NCBI RefSeq assembly: GCF_000220395.1
Contig: NW_004086100.1
Coordinates: 1 to 64,000 of the forward strand
DNA length: 64,000 bases
Direction: 5' to 3'
Origin: Ichthyophthirius multifiliis
Taxonomy: Eukaryota > Ciliophora > Oligohymenophorea > Hymenostomatida
The notes below the pieces were generated by a model that worked only from the letters and a program-made list of their open reading frames with translations, was not told the origin of the DNA and ran no database searches. Shown here one piece after another: positions 23,273-37,552 of this stretch (positions within the stretch are counted from its first letter, which is position 1; every line of letters begins with the position of its first letter). The translations under genes and the position numbers were made by a program.

Positions 23273-25643
23273 ATGGATAATAAACTATCTCCTTATTAGC
23301 TTAGTATTATTATTATAAAAAAGAAAAAGATATAAATATATTTATATAATAAAATAAAAAGTACATAAATATCCTCCAAGTCCATCAACGGAAAGAGCTC
23401 ATCCTTTATGTATAGACATTCATATCCCTACAAATCGCATATTATATTGTACATGTAATATAATAGTAATTAGAGACTTATAAAATCCCACAAAACATGT
23501 TCGTGTATTTTCCGAACATAAGTCAATTACTAAAGCTGCTAGATTTTCTCCAAACGGTAGATTAGTATGTTCTGGAGGTATTATTATAAATTTTAAAAAG
23601 AAATAATAAAATTAAAAATAATAGATAAGAATGGAAATGTTATTGTATGGAGTTGTGAAGGGGAAAACTTTATAATAAAAAAAAATGGGATTATACTTTA
23701 TTAAATGGAACAATAAGAGATATTAGTTGGACAGGAGATAGTGAAAGAATAGCAGTAGTAGGTGAAGGATAGAAAATATTTGGAAAAGTATTTGCAGCAG
23801 ACACTGGAAACTCGTTAGGTGAAATAACTGGTGTAGCAAAAAATTTACTTGCAGTTTCTTTAAAACCTAATAGGCCTTTTAAATTGGCTGTTGGAGGTGA
23901 AGAATTTTCTGTTTAATTATTTGAAGGACCTCCTTTTAAATTTATGAAATCATAAAAAGTAAAAAAAATAAATTAATTTTTATCAAAAAATAAAAAAAAT
24001 AAGTTTCATACTAATTTCATTAATTCTATTAAATATGCACCTTCAGGAGATAAATTAATGACAGTATCTACTGATAAAAAAATTATATTCTATGATGGAA
24101 AAACTGGAGAGCATATTAAAGAATTTAGTGAGAAAGAAGGAGGTCATTAAGGAGGGATTTATTCTTGTGATTGGTTTGAAAACTCGAATAATTTCGTAAC
24201 TTGTTCAGGCGATAAAACTGTTAAAATTTGGGATTTTTAAGAAGGAAATATTGTTAAAACATTATTACCATCTTAAAATTTATAAATAGAGCATTAATAA
24301 GTAAAATAATATAATTAAAATATAATAAAATAATTAAGGTTGGTGTATGTATATGCAAAGATGATATATATTCAGTAAGTTTAAATGGAGAATTAAATGT
24401 TTGGAAAAACGTAAGTACTATTGATGATAAAAGTATTCCTAATGAAATACATTATGGGCATTAAAATAAAGTTAATTATTTAATTTTAATTAAAAAAAAT
24501 GGATTTTTAGTTTCCTCTGATGTAGATGGAAAAATAAGTAAAAAATTGATATTAATATATATAATTTATTTATTATAATAAGTTTTTTGGGATTAAAATA
24601 ATAAAAGTCATATATGTGAAGGAAAAAAACATGAATCTGAAATAGTTAAAATAAGTTTAAGTAAAAGTGAAAAATACATATATACTTTTTGTAATTTATA
24701 AAAACTTAATTTGATACATATTGACACATTAAAATACGGGTTATATAATATATAAATAAATAAATAAATAAATAATATATATATATATATATATATTATT
24801 TATATATGTATCTATATTTTAATTCTATATATATATCATATTAATAAATAATAATTTATATATTTTTTACATATTTATTTTTTATTATAATATAGCGAAC
24901 CAAAATAAGTAGAAGGAAAATCATTAGATATCTAAGCAAGTAAAATAGACGATGACATTGTTTATCTTCTTTAAGAAAATTAAATTTTAATCTACAATAA
25001 TTTTGAAAAAATTAATAGTATTTAATTTTAAAATTAAAATACTAATGCTTTTGATATAAATTATTAAGATAATATGTTTGCTGTTGGAAATAGTGTATCT
25101 AAATAATAAATTTTTATTTTTAAAAATACATAATTATATATTTATATGTATTAAATTTTAAAAAATATTAAAAGATTGGAAAAGTTATATTATTTAATGA
25201 AAAAGGTGTAATTGAAGGAGTTTTAGAACATTATGGTTCTAAAATAACTAGTATTTAATTTTCTCATAATAATAAGTACTTATTATGTGGTGATTCTTAA
25301 TATAAAATAAGACTTTGGGATTTATAAAATTAAAAAGTAAAATTAAATTTAATTATGTTTTTTATAAAAAAATTAGTCTTTAACAGAAAACTTAGTATTT
25401 CATACTGCTATGATATTTAGTTTAAAATTTAGCGAAAATGATAATTTCTTTATAAGTAGTTCTTTAGATAATAGAGCTATAGTTTGGAATACAAATTCAT
25501 TTGAAAAAATATTAGATCTCGAATTTATTCATAAAGGAGGTATAAATTGCGCTATTTTTGGTTTAGATAAAAAAAGTATATACACTTGTGGAGGTGATGG
25601 ATTAATTAATGCATTTATTTCAGAATAAAATTTATTTGATTGA
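23273..25643 (+). CDS. WDR1: Actin-interacting protein 1 (AIP1/WDR1), WD40 repeats
   Basis: AIP1 works with ADF/cofilin to disassemble actin filaments. Eight introns (23304-23361, 23578-23624, 23959-24003, 24301-24338, 24538-24582, 24740-24895, 25095-25174, 25337-25376) leave 1862 nt. That is one base short of 621 codons; the frame slips at an A9 run at 23677-23685, and a tenth A restores it. Length (~620 aa) matches human WDR1. Diagnostic stretches are RDISWTGDSERIAVVGEG, LFEGPPFKFMKS, FYDGKTGEHI, HQGGIYSCDW, SGDKTVKIWDF and the last blade with NRAIVWNT. Blades are spread over the two seven-bladed propellers typical of AIP1. The single-base slip is most likely a sequencing under-call. Confidence 0.92.
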
Positions 25644-26197
25644 AATAAAATAATATAAATATATAAAAAAATAAGACCAAACAGAATTTATATAATTATA
25701 TTTATATATATATATATATATATATTTATTATATTTATTTATTTTTAATTAAATAATATAAATTATGATTAATTTAATTATAATTCTCTAAAATAAAAAT
25801 ATTTTTTTATATATATATTTTTTTTAAGTTCATATTTTCTTTATTATAAATGTTTATTTATGATTTATTTATTTTTAAAATTTTTATTAAACTTTTTAAA
25901 GTATATTTTTTAATATCAAAATTTGTTACTCTATAAATTTATAATATATTTATTAATTTAAATTAACTTTTTTATTAATATCTTTATTTTTTATTTTTTA
26001 TATTAAGTATTATATAATATTTAATAATATAATAATTCATTTTAAGTTATTTATTTAATAAGTTTAATGATTATATAAATCAAATAATAATATATTGAAT
26101 TAAGTATTTTTATAAATAAATATTTATTTTTAACCAAATACAAATTTAATTTTACAATATTTTTATTTATTACTTACATTTTGATTTCTTATATTAT

Positions 26198-26228
<31 letters not shown>

Positions 26229-26360
26229 TTATATATAAATATATATATTTATATATATATAATATATATATATATTTTTATATTTATATTTATTTTAATT
26301 TTAATATTTTTAATATATATTATTATCATGATATATATATTTATGTTATTTATATTTATT
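25644..26360. other. AT-rich intergenic DNA with TA microsatellites
   Basis: Between two convergent genes. TA tracts at 25699-25722 and 26198-26276; an open frame here (26181-26387) is only the translated repeat. Confidence 0.7.
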
Positions 26361-27200
26361 TCATTTAAACTTTCTAAATGGTTTTAATCCTGGTCCATAA
26401 GTATGAGCTCTATTATAAGTATCAGCACACATTCCTTTATTTCTATTGAAAGCATTTCTACTATTTTTATAATATTATTAATACTCTGGATTAAAGTTTG
26501 GCGCAAAAAGTCTTCCATAATCATATATTGATCCAATTTATTTAGTCATATTGCACACTTTTTCATCTTTATGTCTCAAATCATGAATAGTTAAAGGGTT
26601 TGGAATTTCACTGGAAGAAATGAAATTAAAAGGAACCGAAGAAGAATTAACGAGATTATTTTTTTAATAATTTTTCTCATAATCACATACATTTTAAATT
26701 TATTTATTTTTATTGTTATTAAAGTCTATATTATATTCGAAATCGACCTTGTTTTTGGGATAAGGATAATCTTAACATTCTCCTAATTTTCTAATTTTTT
26801 CCTTTTTTGCTAATTTTTATTGTTAATTAGTACATGTAATTATATTAAAATCTCGAAATTCCATTCTGGTTTTTATTGGAATATTCTATTCGTTTTTTTA
26901 AATGTTTGCTTCTAAATTATAATTATTATTCATTTAATATTTTTTTTAATCTCCTAAAGATATTATATTAAAATCTCTTTATTCCATCTAAAGCTTCAAA
27001 TTTTCTTTACTTTTTATGCGTATTTAAGGAAGTGTGTGTTTACTGCGATGTAATGAATCATATTTGCTATTTTACCATGTTATTATGTTAATGTTATTTT
27101 ATGACATCTTTGATTTTATGTCTATTGGGGCTTTATTTTCTTATTTTATACGATAGCTTATACGGGGTTCTTGCTTTTTTTCTCCGATTTAACAAATCAT
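26361..27200 (-). CDS. Unknown 279-residue protein with internal repeat
   Basis: Intronless minus-strand frame from ATG 27198-27200 (MICQIGEKKQ) to TGA 26361-26363. A motif MEQRDFNIISLGDQKK near residue 90 is echoed by MEFRDFNIITCTNQQQK about 45 residues later, an internal duplication. The C-terminal ~80 residues are rich in Asn, Tyr, Pro and Arg (IYDYGRLFAPNFNPE, TYNRAHTYGPGLKPF), a style often seen in ciliary or cytoskeletal microtubule-associated proteins; that link is only an impression. No catalytic motif, signal peptide or membrane segment is visible. Upstream sequence is low complexity, so this ATG is the natural start. Confidence 0.75.
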
Positions 27201-28191
27201 TTGTTTGTGCTTTTTTTATTTTAATTATTTTTTTTTCTTTATTTTTTATTTATTTATTTTTTTAAGTTATTTTTTTTTTTTAATAAATATTTTATTAATA
27301 TTAATTAATATTAATAAATTTTTATGTTTTTGTTTTATTATTATTATTTTAACTAGTAATATAATAAAAAAATTATTATTATATTTTATTTTTTTAAAAA
27401 ATAATCTAGATAAATAATAAATAAATAAATAGAACATTTTTTTAAACAATATTAACAATATTTAAACTAAATAACTAAAATTGAATTTATATATTTTGAC
27501 ATATATATAAGTTTCATAATTATGCTTAGAAAAAAAATTCAATAGAAATAAAAATTTCTATATAAATATGAAAATAATATTTTATTTTTAGAATTACATA
27601 TAAATAAAGAAACAAATTATTTAAGAAAAAGAAGACAGGCGATAAAATTTTAATGAAAAAAAAATATCAAAATAAAAATTTTTAAATATAAAATATAACA
27701 TTTTAATTTAAATTATTAACCTGATTCAAAAAAGAAAATATTTTATTTAAATAATGTAAAAATAATAATGTTTTAAAACATATTATAAAATATTATGGAT
27801 AAGAAAAATTTTAAAAATAAAAAAAAAGTTAAATTAAAAAATAAAAATTGTTTTAAAGTAAATTAAATGTAATGATAAAAAATTAAAAATATTTTTTAAA
27901 ATGAAATAAAAGATAAATAATAAAATTAAATCATAATAAATACGAGAGGTAAAAAATAATAATTTTTGTTTATAAAAAAATAAGAAAAAAGCATGCAAGG
28001 TGAAAAATAATAGTTCAAATAATTAAAAATTCCTTTAAATTATCAAAACTAATTAAAATTAAAAAAAAAAAAATCAAAAATATAAATTTAATATAATTTT
28101 ATTAAAAAAAACTAATTAATAATTTTTTTTCTAAAATATAAAATAATATTCAATAATGTATATATAAATTAAAATCTATAATTAATAGTAC

Positions 28192-28237
<46 letters not shown>

Positions 28238-28308
28238 TTTTTATATTTATTAATATACATTTTTAAATATTTATTTATATTTAATATAATTTTTTAAATT
28301 ATTAATTT
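27201..28308. other. AT-rich intergenic DNA between divergent genes
   Basis: Roughly 1.1 kb of low-complexity A/T sequence with a TA microsatellite at 28195-28234 just ahead of the next start. It should hold both promoters. Frames at 27205-27417 and 27267-27458 are low-complexity artefacts. Confidence 0.65.
28195..28234. repeat. TA dinucleotide microsatellite upstream of the IP3R-type gene
   Basis: About 20 uninterrupted TA units, ending some 75 bases before the start codon of the Ca2+ release channel. Confidence 0.85.
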
Positions 28309-30489
28309 ATGTCTTCTTAAAATAATAATAACAACAATTTTAAAGAATAACCTATAATTACAATAGGTTCTATAATATCTTTATCTTATTTTAATGATAA
28401 TAATGCATTTATTTATGCTGACGGTCATGTTAAAAGTAATTTAATACTGAAGAATTTTACTAGTTTAATAAATAAAAAAACGAAAAACTTAGAATAAAAA
28501 AATTAGAATTCGTCTGTTAAATAATTAGTATTTTATATAAAATTTAAAATTTCGATCAAGATTTTTTTTTTTTGAAAAAGTATGAAAAATTTTCAGGATG
28601 CTTATTTTAAATTTTTCCGAAATTATAAAATAGGGCAAAAGAAGAAATATTATAAAATTTAAAAAAAACAAGAAAAAATAATTAGTTTTAAGGTTAAAAT
28701 AATTAATTAATTGATCAAATTTTAGAGAATAGTCAAAAAGAAGTTTCCGAATAAGAATAATAATAAAAAGAGTAAATTTAAAAATACTAGAATTAACTCC
28801 TCAACGAATTTAAAGGAAATTATGAAACATTCATAAAACATAAAAATAATAGAATCACATATAATTAAACTATTCAATTACTGCATCTGAATTCTTCTAA
28901 ATTTTTAGCTTGTCATAATACTGAAGCTTAATATGAATAAGGTAATTTTAAAATAAGTTTAGAAGATTATACATCTGAAAATACTCTTTTTAGAATTGTC
29001 CCAGCTTTTTAATATTAAAAGGATGGAGATTTAGTAATTATATATGTATACATAATATATTTTTTTTATTAAAGACTATATATGCTAATGAAATTGTTCT
29101 TATTGAAAAATCAAATTCATTTTAAACTAAAAAAACATATTTACATGCTTCTGAGGAAATAATGAAAGCATCATAAGTATAAAATTTAGAAAATGCTAAT
29201 GAACAAAAATGTTTAAAATATAAATATTTAGATTTCCATAAAGTAAATTTAAAAAAAACAAACAAAGCAAAACAAAACAAAACAAAACAAAATTAATAAA
29301 AAAAAGGCAACATGGCATGTTAATAGTGGAAAATCATAAACTTAATTATAATTTTAATATACATAATAGCAATAAATAATAAAAAGAGAAGTAAATGGTT
29401 CATAAGAAAATGAGCCAACTAAATGGAAACTAAACCTATTTACCCATTACGCATAAAACCAACATACATAAATACGATGTGGAAATGTAATTTGGCTACA
29501 CCATTCAGAGTCTAATGCTTCTTTGGGAGCTCTGAGGACTTATTAAAATAGAAATAGTTGGTAGGATTTATATGAGAGGAACGGAGTGGAAGTTAGTGCT
29601 ATTAGATAGCAGAATGTGTCTAGTATTTTTTAAGAATATGAGGGTAATACGTGTGGAATGTGGATTGTTGAAAAAAAAGATTTCCGAAGTGGAGGTAATG
29701 TTTAATATAAAAAATAATATACACTAAGGCATTTGTCAAGTGGTTTATATTTAAGTGTAGGGAATAAAAGTAATACAGGATATGATTTTTAATAAAATTA
29801 AAATTTTTAAATGAAATTAACTAAAATTCCTGATGATAGTAGCATATTTGAATTTCATTCACTAGATGTAAATAATTAATAGCAAAATAAAGGTATTAGA
29901 AGTGATTCTTTTGTACTTTTAAAGCATTTTTAGAGTTAAACATGGATTGATTTAAATTAGAATTAAAAAATTAATGAAGAAAATAATTATAGTAATAATT
30001 TAAATTAAAATAATGAAAAATAATAGATTATATTGAATTAAGAAAGAAGAGAAAATTAAGTATTTAAAATTTTACAAGCAAATTAAAATGATGTTTGGGA
30101 ATTAAATTTCGTAATTTCTGCAAGTAAAATTATTTGTAAATTAATAAAAGAATTAGAAATTAATTCAGATAAAAAAAAAAAATTAACTAAAAAAATTAAA
30201 GAAACAATTAAAATTGTCGATGAGTTGAATGAGTTTATGAATAATAAAATAAACAATTCAAATTAAGATTAAAAATATGGTAATATAAATTAGTTTAGAT
30301 AAAAGTTATTTAGAGAATAGTATTATATAGATATTTTAGTGCATCTATTAGAAATTATATTTGATAAATAAGATGATATAATAAAGGCTAGTAATTTAAA
30401 TAATGAAATAAATAAATAAATTAATAATGAAAATAATTAAAAATAATATATTATATTTAATAATGATGAAAATAATAATTAAAGTAATA

Positions 30490-30528
<39 letters not shown>

Positions 30529-30902
30529 TTTATAATATTAATAATAATAAAAATAATTGCTAAGATGAAGAAGCAATTATTTAATATTAATAAAGAATAT
30601 TTTAAAATGGAAAAGATAATACTGAATGCGATAATTTAAATTTTTTAAAACTTAAAAAAAATTATGTAAAAGTATTTATAAATTAATTATTTCATTATGT
30701 AAAAATAACTTTGAAAATGAAATATATACATTTGATTTAATACCGAAATTTGTAAATCATTGTAAATATATACCAGAAGCTATTGATTGTATTATCGAAA
30801 TAATTAAATACAATTAAATATTACTTTATAAGGTAAATTTAATAGAAGATAAAGGGAAATAATAAATATATTAAAAATAATAATAATAATAATAATATTA
30901 AA

Positions 30903-30935
<33 letters not shown>

Positions 30936-32589
30936 TTTATTTAATTAAGTTTTTTGTAGATTTGATTTTTGATGAAAAAGCGTATTTGAAGGCTAATTAT
31001 TATATGTTTTTGAGTAGTGTTTGTAAATTTTAAAATAAGGGATTATCTTTTAATTAGGAAAATATTTACAAATTATTTAAAGCTTAATGTAATAATGAAA
31101 GAATGATTTTTAAGAATAAATATTAGGATGGTATTTATATTAAGAACGATAATTAATAAGTATATCCAATTTTTTTTTATATACATAATTTTTTTATAGA
31201 TTGACTATATTTGCTAAGAATTATCATTTTTAGCAGATGTTTCTTAAAATAGAAATTTTTTATGGAGAAGTGAACTTATTGATTGCTTTTCTTGTGAATT
31301 TCTTCTATAAAATATTTGGAATGAAAATGAATTTTTTAATAATTAAAAATTAAGAAGTTGTTATAATTAACTGGCTATTAGTTTGTATATAGATCACGAT
31401 CCTTTAAATAGAGTTATTGTTCCTAATTATTGTCGCATTTTTAGTGATGTATATATATATATATACATATATAAAATATTATTAGGTAAATTATAAAAAA
31501 GAAATAAGTATTTTTAAAAGTACAGATATGGAATTTTCATTATATTCAAGTTTATTGGATAATTTAATGAATTTTTTTGCTTAAAAATGTGAAAATATTA
31601 CTTAATAATATTATAAATATAGACTTTTGGAAGAAAATTTTTTTGATAATATTGAAGATAAAGATGAAAACAATAAAGAAAGGGGACTTGATTTGTTAAA
31701 TTCTGATCTTTTTTTACATTCTACAAATATGCTAAATCTTTTGTTATAATTAAATTTATTTAATATTCTTGGAAAATAAAAATTTTATGCTAATATTATC
31801 TAATTTCTTACATAAATAATATGTTATGACAGAATAAATATTTAGTTTTCAAGCACAGCTTATACAAGGTCAATAAAATAATTCGAATAAACTTAAGAAT
31901 AAAAAAAAGATAAAATTAATTTAAAAAAAATAAAAATTAATTTAAATGATTTTAATATTTTTGATTGTAAATATAAAATTAATAATAAATATATATATAA
32001 ATATAAATATATATTTATATATTTTTTATATTTTTTTTATATTTTTAATTATTATAAATAGAAATTAATATTTCTGATTAAGATGATGATGATGAAGAAG
32101 AAGAAGAATAACAATAGAATTTAAACCTTTCTTAAAAATAGTTAGACGAAAATTTAAATTGTAATAATCCTTTATTGAGAGGTTTTTTGAAGTAAAATAA
32201 AAATAAAGAAATTAATTTAAAATTTAATTAGTATAAACAGTTTATTTTCAAAATATTCAATTTAACAAGAAAACGAATTAAATTGTGATATAAAAATCAA
32301 ACTAGTAATATGTGATATTTTCGAATAATTTTTAAATATGAGACAAGATTATTTAATTGAAAATGTAATGGTATGGTTTAGTGAAACAATTGTATAAACT
32401 GATGACAAAGAATTATTAATATAACTTTTCGAAGATGGATTTAGTAAAATATTTCCCAATATATCTAAAACCGGTTTTTAGGATATAGATGATGAATTTA
32501 AACCTAAAAACGAAAATATTTTAATGAAAAATCTATTAATAAATAATATTATGAATATTAAAAATAATTTTGTAAATATGACTGGAATA

Positions 32590-32638
<49 letters not shown>

Positions 32639-33263
32639 ATCGTTTAAAACCTTTTATTTTTTAGAAATTTTCAAAAACTATATAAGAAGAGTTTCTGAGT
32701 ATTGATTCTTTCCTCAGTGTGGCTTTTTGTAAAGAAAACTTAGATAATGAAAAAAATAATCCTTCCTATTGTATTTTGCCGTTTTTATTATAAACATTTT
32801 TACTCATACATAACCCTGAGTTAGAAAAAAAAGTATTATCAATTATTTTAAGATTGTTTAATTAAAGGTAAGAATTAAAGGATAATTTAAATAAATTGCA
32901 AGTTATTTTTGATGAAGATAGGAAAATATTGTTTAATATTTTAAAAGAAGAAGGATATAATTTATCGCATTATATTGAGTAGACGGAAGTCTGGTTTATA
33001 AAATTTATTAATAATAAAGTTGATTATGAAAAAATGATTGAAATATAAAAAGTCTAAAAAATCATTAAAAATATTAAAGATGCCTTTTTCTATAATTTAT
33101 CTTATAGCGGTAACTAAATTATTATTAATCATTATAGTTCTAAAAAAATAATTGATCCTATCAAATAGAAAATTTTTTACTTTCTTAAAACATATGAACC
33201 TATTATATCATTTATAAAAGATGGTTATTATTATAATTGATAATAAATTTATTTATTAAATAT

Positions 33264-33322
<59 letters not shown>

Positions 33323-34910
33323 TATTATTATATAGGAATTCATCATTTTGATATAATAATGAAAAGCGATGATTAACCTAATGAAAAAAAAAGATTAATT
33401 TATGAAATATTTTCAAATGCTTATGAACTATTGATAAATTTTTGCTCATAAAATAATGAAAATCAATTAATTTTAAATGAAAATATTAATTTTTTAATGT
33501 CTAATTTATAATATGATATAGGACAAATAAAACTATTATGTGAAATATATTAAAACAATAAAACTCTATTAAAGCATAAATTAGATAAAAAAATTATTGA
33601 TTAATTAACAAATCTTATAATTACATAAGGCAGATAAGCTCATTTTTTAGAATTTTTTATTACTTTATAAAAATACTAAAATAATGTAAATTATTATTTA
33701 TATATTAATTATATTTATTAATTTAATAATAAGTATATATTTGATAATCAACTTTTAGTTTTAAATACGTTTTTACCATTAAACAATATGAGTTCTAAAG
33801 AATTAAATCTTTTATATGCATAAGAAAATTAATCTTTAAAATAAAAAAACATTATATTTTAACTTGATGATGAGGAATTTGATGAACGAAATATTCCTTT
33901 TTTGGAATATTTCTTTGAAAAAAAAACTACTTATAAAGATGAGCCTTTTAAATATCACGCAAAATTAATTAGTATGCTTTTATAGACTACATATATAAAG
34001 GTTAAAGGAAATAATGATGAAAGCGAAATTTTAAATAGTAAGGAAAATTATAATATTTCTATTGCAAAATTAAAGACAACTCTTGATTTATAATTTATAA
34101 AAGATTGCTTAACGGAAAAAGATGATTTTATATTAAGTAATATTATTTTGGATAAAAGAGAAAAAGGGTTTTCCTATTTAAAACCATTTATTTTATAATT
34201 TATTAATTGTGTTTATATTTAAGGAGATAATTCATAAAGTATAAATTTTTTATAATTTTTTTTTTTAAATGTATATTTTATATATAAAGAAGGAGAAAAT
34301 TAATTATTACTTTAATTAATTGAACTTATATTAAATTTAGAAAATAAAAGATTAAATTAAATTTAATCTTAAAATGATTATCAAATTTAATATTTAGATT
34401 ATTTATTTAATAATTTACTTGCTTTATTATAAAATTATTTTAATAAATATTTATTTAATTATAATTCGAAATTAGAATCAGATAGAAAAGATTATTATGT
34501 AAATAAAAAAAATTAAAATAAATAAAATAATAATAATAAAAAAAAAAGTAATTGAAATAATTTGCTTATGATTTAAATAAAAAATCTAATTTTCTTTTTA
34601 ATAAAAAATTAAGTTCTTAAAAAATTAGAATTTTAAAAAATTTCATTTCAAATTTTTTAGATTCAAATGAAGTTTTGATATAAAGTATAGAAGAAAAAGA
34701 AACAGAATTGATAATTTTATAAAAAGAACAAGACATTAATATTTATGATTATATATTAAAATAAGAAAAAAAAAAAAAGAATTTAATAATAAAAATAAGG
34801 ATATTGATGATTTTGATAAATAAAAAAAAATATCTTTAAAACAATAAAAAACACAATAAAATTGAGTTTTTCTGATAAATAATCATAATATAATAATAAT
34901 AGTAATAATA

Positions 34911-34962
<52 letters not shown>

Positions 34963-35268
34963 TAATAATAATAAACAACTAGATTAACTTGTATTGGAAA
35001 ATACTTGGAAATAATTTATTGAGGCTTTAAATGATTATTTAGATGTTTAAGAAGAAATTGACAAAGAAAAAAGTGCATTAACATAAGCCATTTTTAATGC
35101 TAAAAATTTAATCCCTGAAAAGCTTTTTTCATAAATTATACCAAAACCCGATAAATAAAATTTTTTAAAAAGTTTATTAATTTTCTTTAATATGCAGTTT
35201 ATGATATATCTAATAAAGTAAAAAATTTAAAAATAATTTCTTTATTTTATTTTAAAATAAAAAATATA

Positions 35269-35310
<42 letters not shown>

Positions 35311-37515
35311 AAAAATATTATTATAAGTTTTATAAAATATTGTTTAAGAACGAATAACATAAAAAGAGAAAATTTAAATGCAAATATTATTAGATTCATT
35401 AGGTGCAACACGAATGATATTATTTGTAATATCAGAAAACCATAAAAACTTAGATACAGAAATATTAATTTATTTTTTAAGATTTGCTAATACACTTCTT
35501 GAAGGAGGAAATTAATAAGTTCAAAAAACATTATACGAATTTTATACTACGCATTAAAAATCTGAAATAATATTTTAAAAATTTAATTAAATTATTAGAA
35601 AATAAATATAATCAATAGAATAGCAGGCTAAGGAGAAAAATAAATTAAGCTAGTTAACTATAAATTCTATTTAAAATAATATTACTATGAATAATTATAT
35701 TGATATTTAATTATTAGAATATGTTCTTAATTATCTATAATTATCATGCGAAGGACATTATTTAAATTTACAAAATTATGCAAGATAATAAACTAATTCA
35801 AGAAATAATTACGATATGATAAATGCTGTAGCTGAATTATTAAAAACATACTATTATGAAGCCAGAAATTAATAAATGTATGAAAGTATAATTAAATGTT
35901 TAGATACTCTAAATGAATTTGTATAAGGACCTTGTACATAAAATTAAATTGCTGTTTCAGAGAGTAAATTTTTTGAAATTGCAAATGATATTTTTACACC
36001 AAAAAAATAAAAAATTGAAATAAATATTAATTAAACAAATACTTTATTTACTTAATAAAGTACATAGAAAACTAAAGATAAATCGAATTCATATGGAGGA
36101 AACAAAAGTTAATAAATATAAATTTATATTTAAAAATAAAAAATATATAAATATATATATATATAAAATTTATATATATATTTATTATTATTATTTTTAT
36201 TTTATTTTTATATATTTTTTTTATTATTTTTGTTATTATTATTGTTATTATTTTATTTATTATTGTTATTATTGTTATTAATATTTTTAATATTCTATAT
36301 TATTAATAGATATAAAATTAAAATCCTATTTTGAATTAGAAAAATGGATGATTAATAGAATTTAAAATAAATGTTTGACTCTTATTTTAAGTCTTTTAGA
36401 AATGTAAGATATAAATGAAAATAATACTATTATTAAAAAAATTATGAGATATTTACCTTTGTCTCTTTTTGAACCTTAGTTAATAGAAATATATAAATTA
36501 TATTAATTTGCATATAAAGATGTATATAGTATGGAATGTTTAGAATATTTTTTTAAAGACCCTAAATAAATTAACTAAGAAAATTTAAAAAAATATGAAT
36601 GTGTTGTTTAAAATGGTTTTTCTATTATTTATTTAATTACTTATTATGTAATTTTTTTTTTTTTTTTTAAATAAATATGTTTATAATTAAATAAAATAAA
36701 AGTTATAATATGATGATAAACTCGAAAGCCCATTTGTATAACTTTACAAATAACACAAAAATAAAATTTTAAAAACCGATTAAAATACATTTGAAGGTTT
36801 TCTTTTTGGTGAAAATATATTCGGTTAAATAGCTTCTTTTAGTATGAATTTTCTCAAAACAGGACTCAATGCATTTTAACAAATATAATCATTTGCTTTT
36901 GACAGATTTAAAGTAGAAGAGGATGAAAGTGTAAAATAATTAAGAGAAGAAGAGGAAAATAAGAAAATATTAAAAAAATCATTTTTCTTTTTTAGTGAAA
37001 ATACAGCTCATATAGAAGTTGTGAGAAATAATTAATTAGAATAGTAAAAATTAAAAATAAATTGTTAATATTATTAAATAAAAGAGTTTTTTTTATTCTT
37101 TTACCATTCACTCATTGTCTTCCTAAAGAAAAAAAAATCGAATTTCATGAAAATGTAGATAGATAAAGTGTAAAAACAAAGGTTAGCTATTTAATGAAAT
37201 AATGTTAATAATTAATTGAAATTTCAAAGCATGAACATAGATTAAAAATACTTTTTTCTTAATAAAAACTGATTGCTCTTTTTGCAAAGTATTTTTTTAT
37301 TATTATATATTAATAAAAAATAAAATAAGTTATGTCAATTTGTGGAAATAACTGACTTTTACTTTAACTTTAGTATTAAATATTTTTATATTAATAAGCT
37401 TTAATAGTGATTTTGGAGATAGAATAAATAACTATAGATTGATAAGTTTATATAGTGAAACAAGATTAACATAATAATAAACATCAAATATAGTAAAATA
37501 AGATATACAAATATA

Positions 37516-37552
<37 letters not shown>

